Source: Paralithodes platypus
Taxonomy: Eukaryota; Arthropoda; Malacostraca; Decapoda; Lithodidae
Reading direction: 5' to 3'
Length of the DNA: 64,000 nucleotides
Assembly (NCBI GenBank): GCA_032716605.1
Contig: CM064506.1
Location: forward strand, 22,939,961-23,003,960
Below are positions 53,511-64,000 of this stretch, one piece after another. Each line of letters begins with the position of its first letter. The stretch's first letter is position 1. Made by a program: the position numbers and the translations under genes. Below the pieces are notes generated by a model that saw only the letters and a list, made by a program, of their open reading frames with translations, was not told the origin of the DNA and ran no database searches.

Positions 53511-54295
53511 TCGGTGGAGTGATTAGGTGACAGAAAGGCACCTGGCAGCCGGTATCTTGTGGTGATTAATTCCCTGTGGCTTTGAGTGGGGGTGGGCTGT
53601 CTGGACCCTACTTCTTGGCTTCCTTTGTCCCGGAGGTGGCACGGGGGTGGGCAACGAGGGCGAGGGTACGTACGGTTTTGATGGCGCCATTCTTGGTGTC
53701 GCCTGTCTTTCTCGCTTCTTTCCTTTCTTGGTGCTTTGGCATTGTCTCGGTTGATGACTATGTCCTTTCCTGGTGTTGGAGGACAGTCCCTCTTGTAGGT
53801 AATGGTTCGAGCACGTTTGTCTGGGCTGGGGGTTGTGCCCTTGTTGAGTTGAGGGTTAGTGGGAGAATTTAGTCTTTTCCATTTCTTGCTTTTATTTTCC
53901 TGGACTTTGGAATTGTTGATGGTGATGAGTAAGTCCTCTTCTGGTGTTAGAGGACGTGTCATATTGATGGTAGCAATTTGTGTTCCGGGTTTGTAGGATA
54001 TATCATTGTTGGTACAGGGAGGTGACCTTGAGTTGTTTTTCCCATGGCGGTGTGGTAGGAACCTTCGCCTACGATGCATCTCCTGGCGGTGTGGCGGGAA
54101 GCTCAGCCATGTCCTTTCGTTCCCGGCTCTTTCCTCTACTCGGCCACTGTTTCCCATTCTTCCACTGTGGTGAGGTGGTGTGGTAGGATGAGAGGGAAAA
54201 CTGTTTGGTGGTGGTGAATGCTTGGTTAACTGTTTCCCTGTTATTTCACTTATGGTGATGGATAAGTTGTTCCTTGGTGTTGGGGGACATGTCAT
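53471..54295 (-). other. Unassigned 274-codon open frame
   Basis: A long open frame rich in Pro, Arg, Asn and Thr. Three loosely repeated segments begin TCPPTPRNNLSITI (residues 2-15), TRPLTPEEDLLITI (about 112-125) and DCPPTPGKDIVIN (about 172-184). There is no known domain, signal peptide or membrane segment. It could be an ORF1-like protein of a retroelement or chance. It overlaps the MITE at its 3' end. Confidence 0.3.
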
Positions 54296-54671
54296 CCCGA
54301 TGGTAGTATCTTGGGTGCCTTTTGTTGGGCTAGGAGTTGTTACCTTGAGGTTTGGTTGTCATAGGAGCAAAATTGCTTGGTGGTGGTGCTTGCTTTTCCA
54401 TTATTTCAATAAAAGGTTAGTGCTCGGAATTTCGCTGCGAGTATCTTAAGTTTGAATCCTTGGAGTACCACATGTATTCATTAATTAGGTGTATTTGTAA
54501 GTTAATTGGTGGGTTGGTGATATGAAATTATTGTCTTTTAAGACTATTCCAAGTAATCTAGAAAATGAAACTAAAACATGCCTCATCTGATTGAGAAGGT
54601 AATGAAATGCTAAAAAAAATTGTCGTGGGAGGATGTAAATTTAATAAATTTGACATGTATATTTTGTTCAT

Positions 54672-54903
54672 TTAACCCTCTCCGACATATGACGCAATTT
54701 TGAGCCTATTAGGGATACTTTAAAGCCTTTATTACCATCAGGGGTATTTACAAACCTTTAGTTTAGTTACTTCAATCTCTGCAGTTGTCTTTGAGTTAGC
54801 TGTGGGCAGAAAACTAATTTTGGAGAGGTAATTATAAGAGTGAGAGAACTTTATTTCTTATTGCTAATCTGGCAACCTCTGCGTCATATGAGTCTGAAGG
54901 GGT
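54672..54903 (+). mobile_element. TTAA-type MITE family 2
   Basis: TTAACCCTCTCCGAC start, the shared core CTTCAATCTCTGCAGTTG and CTAATTTTGGAGAGG, and a GTCTGAAGGGG end. The right TTAA is degraded. Confidence 0.65.
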
Positions 54904-55009
54904 ATCCTATGCTTGCATGTGTGGTTTTAATAATAGAAGGTACGAACTTCCTTCTGTGAAATTTAATATTAATTGGATAAGAAATATGCGGTTTCGTCTA
55001 GCATACTAT

Positions 55010-55320
55010 TGAGCAATTGAGCATAATCCGAATCGTAAAAGTATACGCGAGCTGCTTGATATGTTTGGGGTGACTTGTAGACAGATTGAGGAATGAAGAG
55101 ATACATAGAGGGGGGCAGCAGGGACATTTGTCGGCAAGAGTGAACAGAAGGGTGCTGGTATGGTCATGGTCAGCAAATGGAAGATAAAAGGCTTCCAAAG
55201 AGAATGCGAGTCAGATACAAGGGGAGGTAGGGGGAAGGAATACTTCCATTGAGATGGAGAAAATGTGTAGTACAAGTGTTGGAAGATAGAGGAATGACTA
55301 TAGATACAAATTGCAGTTTC
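55010..55320 (+). pseudogene. LINE 3' fragment
   Basis: GTCAGATACAAGGGGAGG, CTTCCATTGAGATGGAG and GGAATGACTATAGAT match 28550-28660 and 21590-21660. Frames are broken. Confidence 0.55.
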
Positions 55321-55324
55321 TTTA

Positions 55325-55850
55325 TTCATACGGAATTTAGTAAAATTTACCAGGAGGTCCCAAACTGACAAATTCCTTGAGTAGGACGATAGTGCATAGT
55401 TATGTGCGATTAGTTTGCTTGAGAACCAAATTAAGTTGCTCATGTAGTGATGTACACCCTATGTGGTGGTTGTGTTCATGTAGTGATGTACACCCTATGT
55501 GGTGGTTGTGTTCATGTAGTGATGTACACCCTATGTGGTGGTTGTGTTCATGTAGTGATGTACACCCTATGTGGTGGTTGTGTTCATGTAGTGATGTACA
55601 CCCTATGTGGTGGTTGTGTTCATGTAGTGATGTACACCCTATGTGGTGGTTGTGTTCATGCAGTGATGTACACCCTATGTGGTGGTTGTGTTCATGTAGT
55701 GATGTACACCCTATGTGGTGGTTGTGTTCATGTAGTGATGTACACCCTATGTGGTGGTTGTGTTCTTTTTTTAAGCGTTATTTTCATAGCGATTTTGGTT
55801 AGTTCCTTTGTGCGTTTATCTTGTCTCAATTTTATTTTACATTATATAAA
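55325..55850 (+). repeat. Repeat R1 with internal 36-bp minisatellite
   Basis: R1 sequence before the array (AGGACGATAGTGCATAGTT, GCTCATGTAGTGATGTACAC) continues after it (AGCGATTTTGGTTAG). The array is an amplification of R1's own segment. Confidence 0.75.
55441..55764 (+). repeat. 36-bp minisatellite, 9 copies
   Basis: Nine 36-bp units beginning CATGTAGTGATGTACACC, nearly identical; unit 7 (from 55657) has CATGCAGTG. Because 36 is a multiple of three, open frames run through it, but these are repeat artefacts and not genes. Confidence 0.95.
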
Positions 55851-56944
55851 CATGCATACAAGGTAACACCACTCCACTACTAGTATAAAATGATAATCGT
55901 AAAAATTAATTATACAGTGGTGATACGGACAATACAAATTAGTGGTACTAGCAATAGAGAACATTGAAGTGGAGATACCAGTATTAGTTAGTGACCTGAT
56001 GCTATCTGCGAAACGTCAATAAAGTACTCTTCCTCAGATGGTGTTTTTTATCCAATCTAGAACATATCCGGTACCAGTATTACCAAACTTTTAATGGGTA
56101 TATTAGTGTAAAGAGTTAGTCAATGGCATTAATCTGTTAGTATAAGTTTGTATTCCAGACAGACTATTAGAAAGTTCCACAATACTCCTTCCACATGTTT
56201 AAAATAGATTTCCTAATTACACACCATTGATAGGCCTAGACTTCTACCAGTTCAGGACCTTTCTCATGTTCAGGCAACTATAGCTTTATCCAAACCTCAA
56301 ACTACTGCTTAGTCCATGCCACATTCATTGCCCAGATTATAGTTTTCCAATCAAGTCTGTTCACACTAATGAACAGTTCCAAAAATAATCTTTCCCGCAG
56401 CTCTGATGAATTCTACTTTCTGAAATGTAAAGAATAAGATTTTAATTAAATTACCTTGGCCAAGGTAATTAAGTTATAAAACTGAGTAAAATTAGGTACT
56501 GCATTTTGGATAGTTTGAATTGCCCGCTATCACAAGACTATTTCGGAAGATCCACAAGTTTGCTATAATTTTGTGGACTCTAGGATAATCCGTTTACTCA
56601 AGACTTACTTCAGTTTATATGATTAAGTAAAGAAGGAATGAACCCTTTTAACAAAATTATAAATTTTTCGACCAGAAGCTAATATACCCCTACACTGTCA
56701 AGACTTGCTGCATTGACCTCTAGTTAACATTAGCCACGCCAGGCCCAGACATTAACCCTTCCTATCGAAGACTACACCAGGATCCTAACATAGCTAAGTC
56801 ATTGATATAGATGGCTATGTATACACGGTTTAGTTATAAGGGCTTCGGATAGATAGGCCATCATTGGTTGAGACAATCAGTCACTTTTATTCGACCCATG
56901 CCATAAGGTAGGCTATCAATTATTTTGGACCATTTAAGAGCCTC
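55851..56944. other. No gene; 22-bp perfect palindrome at 56449-56470
   Basis: AT-rich DNA. The palindrome is centred on TTGGCCAA. Nothing else is recognised. Confidence 0.5.
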
Positions 56945-57425
56945 ACCACAACCCACTCACCACAAGTGAAGAAGTCCTTGCATGACAGTGTGGTAATCCC
57001 GACACTGACTTACGGAAGCGAAGCATGGACGTTGGTGGAGAGACTCTGACCAAGAGTGAGAGCAGTGGAAATGAATTACTTAGAGTGCGTGCGGAGTTAC
57101 ATGGAGGGATACAGACTAATGAGGAAGTAAGAAAGAGGTGTGGTGTGGAGGTAGATGTGCTGGAAAGTATGAAAAGGAACAACTTGAGATGGTTCGGCCA
57201 TATGGAACGTATGGAAAGCGAGAGAATGACTAAGAGGGTGTACGAGAGAGGTGGAGGGACAGAGGGAGAGAGGTAGACCGAATATGAGGTGAGAGGATGG
57301 AGTGAGGAACTACATGAACGAAGGCGGTGCTGGTTGGGGGGAGGGGCGTAGACTGACTGGAGACAGGTGCATGGGGCGGTTCGTTCGTGGCCACCCCTTC
57401 GGGGATCACTGCGTCAAGCAATAGA
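56945..57425 (+). pseudogene. RTE-type LINE 3' end
   Basis: Broken frames show SVVIPTLTYGSEAWTLVERL, RCGVEVDVLESMKRNNLRWF and GHMERMESERMTKRVYE, then a tail with GGCCACCCCTTCGGGGATC and AATAGATAGA. It complements the 5' fragment at 2110-4480 and the FADD fragment at 20770-21416. Confidence 0.8.
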
Positions 57426-60085
57426 TAGACTACAACTAGCAGCGCAATCTTAATGGGTAATGGCAAACATAACCTTAACAATTGTTCGCATAGGTTTAAA
57501 CTTCCGGAAAATAATGGGTAATAACACTAGGATTTTATTTTCACTTACGTCCGCCGCCACACTCATGTTGTCGAGAACCTCTCTGCAAGTCTCATTTGTT
57601 TTCAGTTTGTTTTTTGCACAGTTACCGAACTAGCGGGGATGTGGGGGCAGCAGCCCCCACCCATAATCTTGGGTAGGGAAGGTAATTTTGTTGAGTTAGG
57701 TTAATCTTTTCAAAGTTTACTAAATTTGTAGAACAGGCCATTAGGCTTTTCACTCTACCCCAACTGGATTTCTACCGTTAGCACTTAAATCCAACCAGCC
57801 GGGGCGACAGCCCCCACCCATAATAAAATACTAGGATAGGCAAGGTTAGGCTAATTTTTCAAAGTTTAGCATTTTCAGGCTAAAAGTCACTAACCCAAGC
57901 CAACTGTTAGTTACAATTGCAATGCAGTAAATAACTTTTTTAACTATTTCCCTATTCTTCATAGCCCTTACCACTATCGGGGGCAATGTTTAGGTTAGTA
58001 ACTAGTTTATTTTGGATAATGGGCAAATACTAATTTCCATGAATTAGATATAGCTTAAAAAAAACATACCTAGTCCAAAAAATAAAATTACTTTTAAAAT
58101 AGCAGTAGATAGTTTAAATTATTGACCATTATTAATTATAGTTTAACAGAACATGAAAATAGTTGTCTGCAGAAAGCCGATCGGCCCACACAAGGCAGAT
58201 AACATAATAAAGGATGTCCTACTAATTAACCACAACTCTTTAAATTATGTGCACCAATTTTAGTTTTATGTAGGCTATAGGCTAGTTTGGTCAAATTTGC
58301 TTGGCTGCCATTCTAGTAGTTTTAATTATATAGGCTACTAGGCCCAATTAGATTATACTTTTATATATTTTTAAATAAATTCCACACTCCAGGAAAGTCA
58401 ATACTAAAGTATATTTGAATTTTTATTTGCATAACATTTTAGTACAGAACAAACCATCAGAATTCCAAAAAAAGTGCTTTCGAAGATTCCATTAATTATA
58501 ATTACGTAGACCCAGGGCTGGAGTAGGCTACCACGGGCTGAACAGGTTTAATGGGCTAGGTTCATTCAGCATCAGCAAAACTATGAACATTACCTAGAGA
58601 GAAAACATTAAAATTCTCAGTAAAATAATCTTCCAAACCATAGGCCTATAAAGTTATAAACTAATAAGAATAAACCTACAGGCCTATTGAACTTAAACTT
58701 TTAACATAAAATTAAAAAGTTTAAAGTAAACTTTCTTAAAAAAAAAAAAAAAAAAAATCTGTTAATGTAAGCACAAATCAGACCTTAGTTTAAAATCTGA
58801 TTAAATTTAAAGCTTTAGTTCCCAAGAAAACACCCGTGCATTTAAAAGTGAATTCCAGGGATGAAACTTATTCAAAATAAAATGTTCATTGGGATCAGCT
58901 TGGTTTTAGGTACATGATACTGAAGAACTTCATCAATTTGTTCTAACAATATAGAAATATAGCTTATCGAAGTTATTTTATGTGGCGCGAACTGGCTTGT
59001 TTACCATGACATAACTGGCCAATGGCGGGAACTATCGACATGGGAAAAGGGTGAATGTTTTTTTTATTTGATTAACTTATAATTTGTAGGCATGTTTACA
59101 GCTCAACATTTGGCTTTACCACTGTCTGGTCAAGGGACCGCGATATAGAAGTTTAACAGAAAACTATCATAAAATAGGCCTTAGAACAGAGTTCCCTAAA
59201 CTCTGGATCAGGCTAAACATGCATACACACTGAATGCATGTCAATTGCTGGCGAGCTGGAATTATGTCTTGATTTGCACCACATCAGGACGTTGGTCGAT
59301 CTTTTGCAGAGTTTGAGTATAGAATTGAAAGTAATTAATTACGAAAAACAGCCCTATGTTCAGGACCGCATATCTTTTTTACAAACAGTCTCTACACAAT
59401 GGAGTCACTCCCGCTGCCTGAAAATGCCAATTAGTCACAAACTACTATATACATTTGTATTTTGTTCTAGAGTTTAATTGAATTATATCGATATTGCCCA
59501 TATACAAATTACAGTATATTCATGCCAAGTTATGATCCTGCATTAATCTTAAGTTTTTTGGTTCATCCCTGTAGTTCACCTTTAACACAAACTACTTTAA
59601 TATCAGTAAAATAATGGTAAAGGGAAACAGTTTAATTTAAATTATAAATAACCCAGTCCACAAGAAACAAATCAACCGATTTAAAGAAAAGTGATATGCC
59701 GTTACCAATTAGTTATACAAATTTAAGTGACTTTAATAAAAAATATCTAACCAGGATTATAATGAAACTAATAACCTTCACAGTACCTGGATGATACGGC
59801 AGAGAGGTGATGGTGATCCTTATCGTATGGTGTCCAAGTCTCGACTGATAATTTCGCAAAATTATCCTTATTTATACCCCTCCTGAACGAAATTGAGGTC
59901 CCATACATTGTGGAAAATACGCGAAACCATTAAACTTTCTGAGAAACCATCCCTGGAAACCTTAACCGTCACTAGTTTGTACAGTTGGCCTCATCAATAT
60001 ATACCCACTCTATAATGTGTGTGAATTTTGTGTTTTGTCTGTGTTTGTTCGCTGTTTTGTCTTGTGTTTTGTGTTTTCCTGTTCT
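57426..60085. other. AT-rich DNA, no gene recognised
   Basis: At 57630-57720 and 57795-57870 a diverged pair shares CAGCCCCCACCCATAATC or CAGCCCCCACCCATAATA. The open frame at 59238-59477 has no domain and no splice context. Confidence 0.45.
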
Positions 60086-60089
60086 TGCT

Positions 60090-60240
60090 CTGTCTTGAGT
60101 CGGCCACCCCCAAGGAAAAAAATAAAAATAAATAAAAATAAAATAATAATAAAATAGAGGGGGGGGGGAGGGGAATAGGAAAAGTGGGGATTGGGCCTGA
60201 GCATATAGATAGATAACCTTATGTATGAAAAAACAAAGCA
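60090..60240 (+). repeat. Small dispersed repeat
   Basis: CTCTGTCTTGAGTCGGCCAC and the following A-rich segment recur near 29095-29120 (CTGTCTTGAAGTGGCCACC) and partly near 19620-19700. Function unknown. Confidence 0.45.
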
Positions 60241-60399
60241 TGATTGACTAACATGAATAATTTGCCATAACACCATTAATTATTTGGTTATATTATTTAA
60301 CTACTGCATAAGATAATGTATGTCCTCATTTATGTAGGCCTATATTTTTATAATTGTGTGTGTGTTTTTTTTTAAGTTTCCTCCTTAGACCTTCATCAA

Positions 60400-61045
60400 G
60401 CTTTCAAAAACACTCCCTAGACCCACGTTCAAAATAAATGTGTACATTTTTCGGTAGAAAAATTTCCAGGCTGAAGGCCGGTTTCTCTTAAAATTACAGG
60501 CTTACTACCGCTCGCCAGGAAACAAATGACACCTAAATGGCACGAAAGGTCTTGATATTGATATAGAAATGGGGCGAAAGATTTTAAAATCGACATACTA
60601 ATGGGGCGAAGGTCTTAAAACCTAAATAAACAATGGGGCTAAACACGAGGGTGAAGGGGGACAGAAAAACTAGCCCATCCGCCATTAACCCATTCAGTAC
60701 CGGTATTTCATTATATTCTGGCAACTATTAGACGATTGTTCTTACTTTAAAAAGAACCTCCCGCAATAATAAGGCTTCGAACTAAACCACTTAACCCTTT
60801 TCACCACCACAGATCCTTCCTAAACTGCACAATTATATAACGTTCAGCCATTAGCTTTGCGATTTTAAGATTTTACGCCCCATATCTTTGTCAATATTAA
60901 GACCTTTCGTGCCATTTAGGTGCCTGTAATTTTAAGAGTGACCGGTTTAAGACGGGGACATTTTTCTACCGAAAAATGTACCAATGTATTTTGAAGGGGG
61001 GTAAGGGAGTGATTTGTACAGGTTGATGGAGCTCTAGGGAGGAAG

Positions 61046-61046
<1 letters not shown>
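60400..61046. repeat. Two inverted R3 repeats around a TTAA MITE
   Basis: R3 lies in reverse at 60400-60680 and forward at 60840-61046. A family 1 MITE starts at the TTAA of 60685-60688 between them. R3 landmarks are TTTTCGGTAGAAAAAT and CTACCGAAAAATGTACCA. Confidence 0.6.

Positions 61047-61047
<1 letters not shown>

Positions 61048-61100
<53 letters not shown>
61048..61100. repeat. (AT)n microsatellite
   Basis: About 26 AT units adjoining repeat R3. Confidence 0.9.
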
Positions 61101-61101
<1 letters not shown>

Positions 61102-61207
61102 ATTAACAAATAAATAAGGCCATATCCCCTTAGTGCATAAACAACATTAATTTCAACTATATGTAAACGACCGATATATACAAATTGTTTGTTATATAAT
61201 GCGGGTT

Positions 61208-61655
61208 TGTAATTGACCACTTGCGAGTTTCAGGTTATAAGGAAGTTTGAGCCGTGAACATCGATATTAACAAGAAATGGAATAATATTGTGGGTTTTTG
61301 ATGTATAAAAAGTATGATCAATTTGATTTTATATATTTATACAAAATTTAAGACCGTATTTTAGCTGATAATTTTACTAAATATCAATGGCCGCAGCTCC
61401 AACTTCCTTATAGATCAAATCTTGCAATTGACCACTTGCGAGTTTCGGTCTTTAAGGAAGTTGGAGCTGTGGCCATCAATATTTAGCAGAATTATCAGCT
61501 AAAATACGGTCATAATACATCTAAAAATACATAAAACCAAATTAATCATACTTTTTATCCATCAGAAATCCACATTATTATTACATTTCTCTTTAATATC
61601 GATGTTCACGGCTACAACTTCCTTCTAGCCTGAAACTCGCAAGTGGTCAATTACT
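61208..61655. repeat. Large palindrome (about 450 bp)
   Basis: The outer ends are TGTAATTGACCACTTGCGAG and its inverted copy ending GTCAATTAC. Inner arms share CAACTTCCTTA and TAAGGAAGTTG, and TCAGCTAAAATACGGTC with its reverse. The centre near 61430 holds a third CAATTGACCACTTGCGAG. RNA from it would fold into a long hairpin. It is probably a foldback MITE; no target duplication is clear. Confidence 0.75.
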
Positions 61656-61789
61656 ATAGTCCATTCATAATAGGTAGGCCAATTATCTAGACCACTGCCC
61701 TCTATAACTCAAAAACGATTTGAGTAATTAAGCTAATAGTTTTATAATTTTAGGAAGGGTCAGCCAGGGAATACTTAAGCTTTCTGCCT
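61656..61789 (+). repeat. Palindromic MITE fragment
   Basis: CTCTATAACTCAAAAACGA and AGCTAATAGTTTTATAATTTT resemble the interior of the element at 37691-37905. Confidence 0.5.
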
Positions 61790-62006
61790 TTAACCCCTTC
61801 TGTACCGGCGACGTCTTTTAAAGTTTATTCTAGCTATATTTAGACAATTTTATTCGGTTTAAAAAGGGTCTCCAGCAATTAACAGGCTTCGAACTATCTC
61901 GCTTAACCCTTTTAACTACCACAGATCCTTGTTAAACTCCACAAAATCGTCTCGATATACCAAGAATACCATTGAAAAAACGTTGCCGGTACAGCGAAGG
62001 GGTTAA
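61790..62006 (+). mobile_element. TTAA-type MITE family 1, complete
   Basis: TTAA at 61790-61793 and 62003-62006. The ends are CCCCTTCTGTACCGGCGACG and the inverted GCCGGTACAGCGAAGGGG. It is the reference copy for this family in the window. Piggybac-type target use is inferred from TTAA and the CCC ends. Confidence 0.8.
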
Positions 62007-62152
62007 TTTGAGCTACCTACAGACTATTTTCTTTTAATTTAGGAAATATCCGTAAGAATGGGAAGGTTAATTTAAATACCCCTTTGATTCCTAGAGGTTA
62101 TTCCTAAGCTAAGTAGGCTAAATTATTTACTGGTAATCCAAATAACATTGAA

Positions 62153-62334
62153 AATAGTGTATGATTACACCAGATATAAATAGTGTATGATTACACCAGA
62201 TATAAATAGTGTATGATTACACCAGATATAAATAGTGTATGATTACACCAGATATAAATAGTGTATGATTACACCAGATATAAATAGTGTATGATTACAC
62301 CAGATATAAATAGTGTATGATTACACCAGATATA
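62153..62334 (+). repeat. 26-bp tandem repeat, 7 copies
   Basis: Seven identical-looking 26-bp units containing TAGTGTATGATTACACCAG. Each unit contains a small inverted pair, GTGTA..TACAC. High identity suggests recent expansion. Confidence 0.95.
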
Positions 62335-62708
62335 AATTTGGCCGTAAAAATGGCTTCGAATTTCTATCCATAGCCAGCATAGATCTACCCTTAGTACAGT
62401 CATGTTAAAAAGTCGAGTTCCACATTCATAATTATTTAGCCTATCTCCCTTGAAACTCCCACTAAAACTCATTATAATTTAGCAAACTTAGGATTCGGTT
62501 GTAGGCTATTCTTTGTAATTTCGTTTGTGCTAAAAACATAAATTTTGCATTCATTATTATAAAGATTCATCAAATTTGAAATATTGTAATTAGGGCATGA
62601 CTCTTGTATAACTGTAGTTCTGTAGCCTATCCTAACTCGGAAAATTTCAAATAAGCCAATCAGCACCTTCCACACTAGCCTCGCACGGGGTCTCTAACAT
62701 GTGGATAC

Positions 62709-62742
62709 TATAAAAGGTGCTTCATATGAAGAGTCGAATCAG
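62709..62742 (+). promoter_or_regulatory. Candidate core promoter (TATA plus initiator)
   Basis: TATAAAAGG at 62709-62717 and TCAGAC at 62739-62744. The A of TCAG lies 32 bases after the first T, the usual arthropod spacing. No open frame of note follows within 500 bp. Confidence 0.35.
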
Positions 62743-63465
62743 ACGTGTTACGAATTGTGCAAAATTCTGGCTAATTAACTTCACCATTATTTATAAAAAA
62801 AAAAAAATTAAAGCTATAAAGTGTGAGCATTTATTACCCATATATACTATACATAAGTGGATTAAACAGTATAATTACGAAAATAAGCGACTATAGTTTC
62901 GTTTACGCGAGTCGAATCGTCAACAATCTGGAGCAGCGTTGCTAATTTAGCAACTTTTATGCTAGATATTTGAGATATTTACTGTATGAAATAATCTTTG
63001 TTATCTATCAATGTTAATTATAGCTGTTTTTGGAGATTATAACTGTTCTAAAGCATTAATAAAATGTGACATTTATCGAGTCATATTCTTTGTTTTGTAT
63101 ACACCAACATTAATTATTGTAGCCACGGTTCAGGCTTTATTTAGCGGATATAGCGACTTTTATGCTAAATATAGAGCATTAAGGTTCGAATACGCGAGTG
63201 AAACAATTATTTTAACTCGGTCAACAATACCATGACACCTGGCTTCATTATATTCGGGCCATTGTTAGACGATTTTATAAAGTTCAGAAGGTATTTGTGG
63301 AACTCAAAAGGTTAATTGAGATATATTTCCGCCTTGATTACTAAAGGCCCTTTCTAAGCTGTATAATATTGTCGTGTTAATATCGAGACGTAAATATTCG
63401 ATCAACCCAAACTTGGCTAAATTGCCGCGAAATTATTCGACCAAGGGTGTTCGAACCTCACCAAA

Positions 63466-63687
63466 TATAAAAGCAGAGAGAAAGAACGGGAAGAGGAGGG
63501 GGGGAGGGGAGCAGAGAGAAAGAACGGGAAGAGGGATGGGGGTAAAGCGAGGTAAAGTTGACTGGACTTGAGCCGGAGCGGTCACTCGTGCGTGAACATC
63601 CTTGGTGATCGGGAGCTCGGAAGCCACCCTCTTCAGTTGCCGTGAGATTCAACTGTTTTGCAGCAGTTTCGACGATCTAGCGTTGGT
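63466..63687 (+). promoter_or_regulatory. Candidate TATA promoter and non-coding first exon
   Basis: TATAAAAG at 63466-63473 is followed by a GC-richer ~200 bp stretch ending at GCGTTGGT|GTAAGT (donor at 63688). A repeated GCAGAGAGAAAGAACGGG lies at 63473 and 63510. If real, the gene continues to the right of the window. Confidence 0.35.
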
Positions 63688-64000
63688 GTAAGTATCTTAT
63701 TATAGTTTTCGTTGTTTAGGTAATAGAGTATTCTAATTCTTCTATAAATTATCGGTGATCGTGAGCTCTGAAACTAGCAGACTACAGCCAATCAGAATTG
63801 AGCTATAACCACATTAAGTCACTAAATTTGGGGCGATCTGATTACGTGGTCTGCTAAAATATATTTACTTTAAATCTACTATTTGACTTCCAACTACTTA
63901 ATTTGTTAAAGTTTTTATGTATTTTTCCCTTTATTAAGTTTGTGGATCGCGAATGTGGCTCGCATCTGCCATTTGTGATGTACACGGAAGCAGCTGGTCG

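Noticed and set aside
55377..55866. Two overlapping ~140-codon open frames with a repeated Cys/Trp/Met pattern
   Set aside because: They are translations of the 36-bp minisatellite; 36 is divisible by three, so frames stay open without selection.

Overview
This window is animal nuclear DNA: spliced exons, long introns, and non-LTR retrotransposons, SINEs and DNA transposons in several nested generations. Telomere-like CCTAA repeats, long CT/AT microsatellites and the LINE types fit an arthropod; a decapod crustacean is my best guess (inference only). No bacterial or viral gene organisation is present.

The only recognisable host gene is on the + strand: twelve exons between 17442 and 52105 that encode the middle of a DHTKD1-like 2-oxoadipate dehydrogenase E1 subunit (thiamine-diphosphate enzyme, mitochondrial lysine/tryptophan breakdown). 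Intron phases agree at all eleven junctions, yet the reading frame carries three in-frame stops (17593, 29579, 52001), two one-base deletions (about 29250 and 51470) and a Gly-to-Arg change in the conserved GHNE motif. First and last exons were not found. It reads as a decaying, unspliced-copy pseudogene, unless the assembly has many errors. A damaged duplicate of one exon lies 560 bp upstream of the good copy.

Layout: 1-9480 repeats, a 5' RTE LINE fragment (2110-4480), a GC-rich patch with RFX- and YY1-like sites (5456-5484), and a TTAA MITE split by a SINE (6925-7713). 9481-16699 is a nest: a 28-bp satellite is interrupted by a truncated LINE, which is interrupted by a 4.86-kb transposon with terminal inverted repeats (11406-16260). 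That transposon encodes a ~1,160-residue open frame containing all seven acidic residues of a FEN1/XPG-type structure-specific nuclease plus a cysteine-rich tail. This is the most unusual object here. 17442-52105 is the DHTKD1 locus with introns full of insertions: a pogo/Tigger-like element holding a TTAA MITE, a SINE and a LINE (23531-27756), a CR1-like LINE (31055-33483), a nearly complete LINE (42112-45175), a non-autonomous hAT (47743-48518) and many fragments. 52106-64000 holds repeats, two minisatellites, a 450-bp palindrome and two candidate core promoters near the right edge.

The repeats act together in visible ways: a SINE family shares its 3' tail with the LINE that probably mobilises it, and one dispersed repeat has given rise to two different minisatellites by amplifying two different internal segments.
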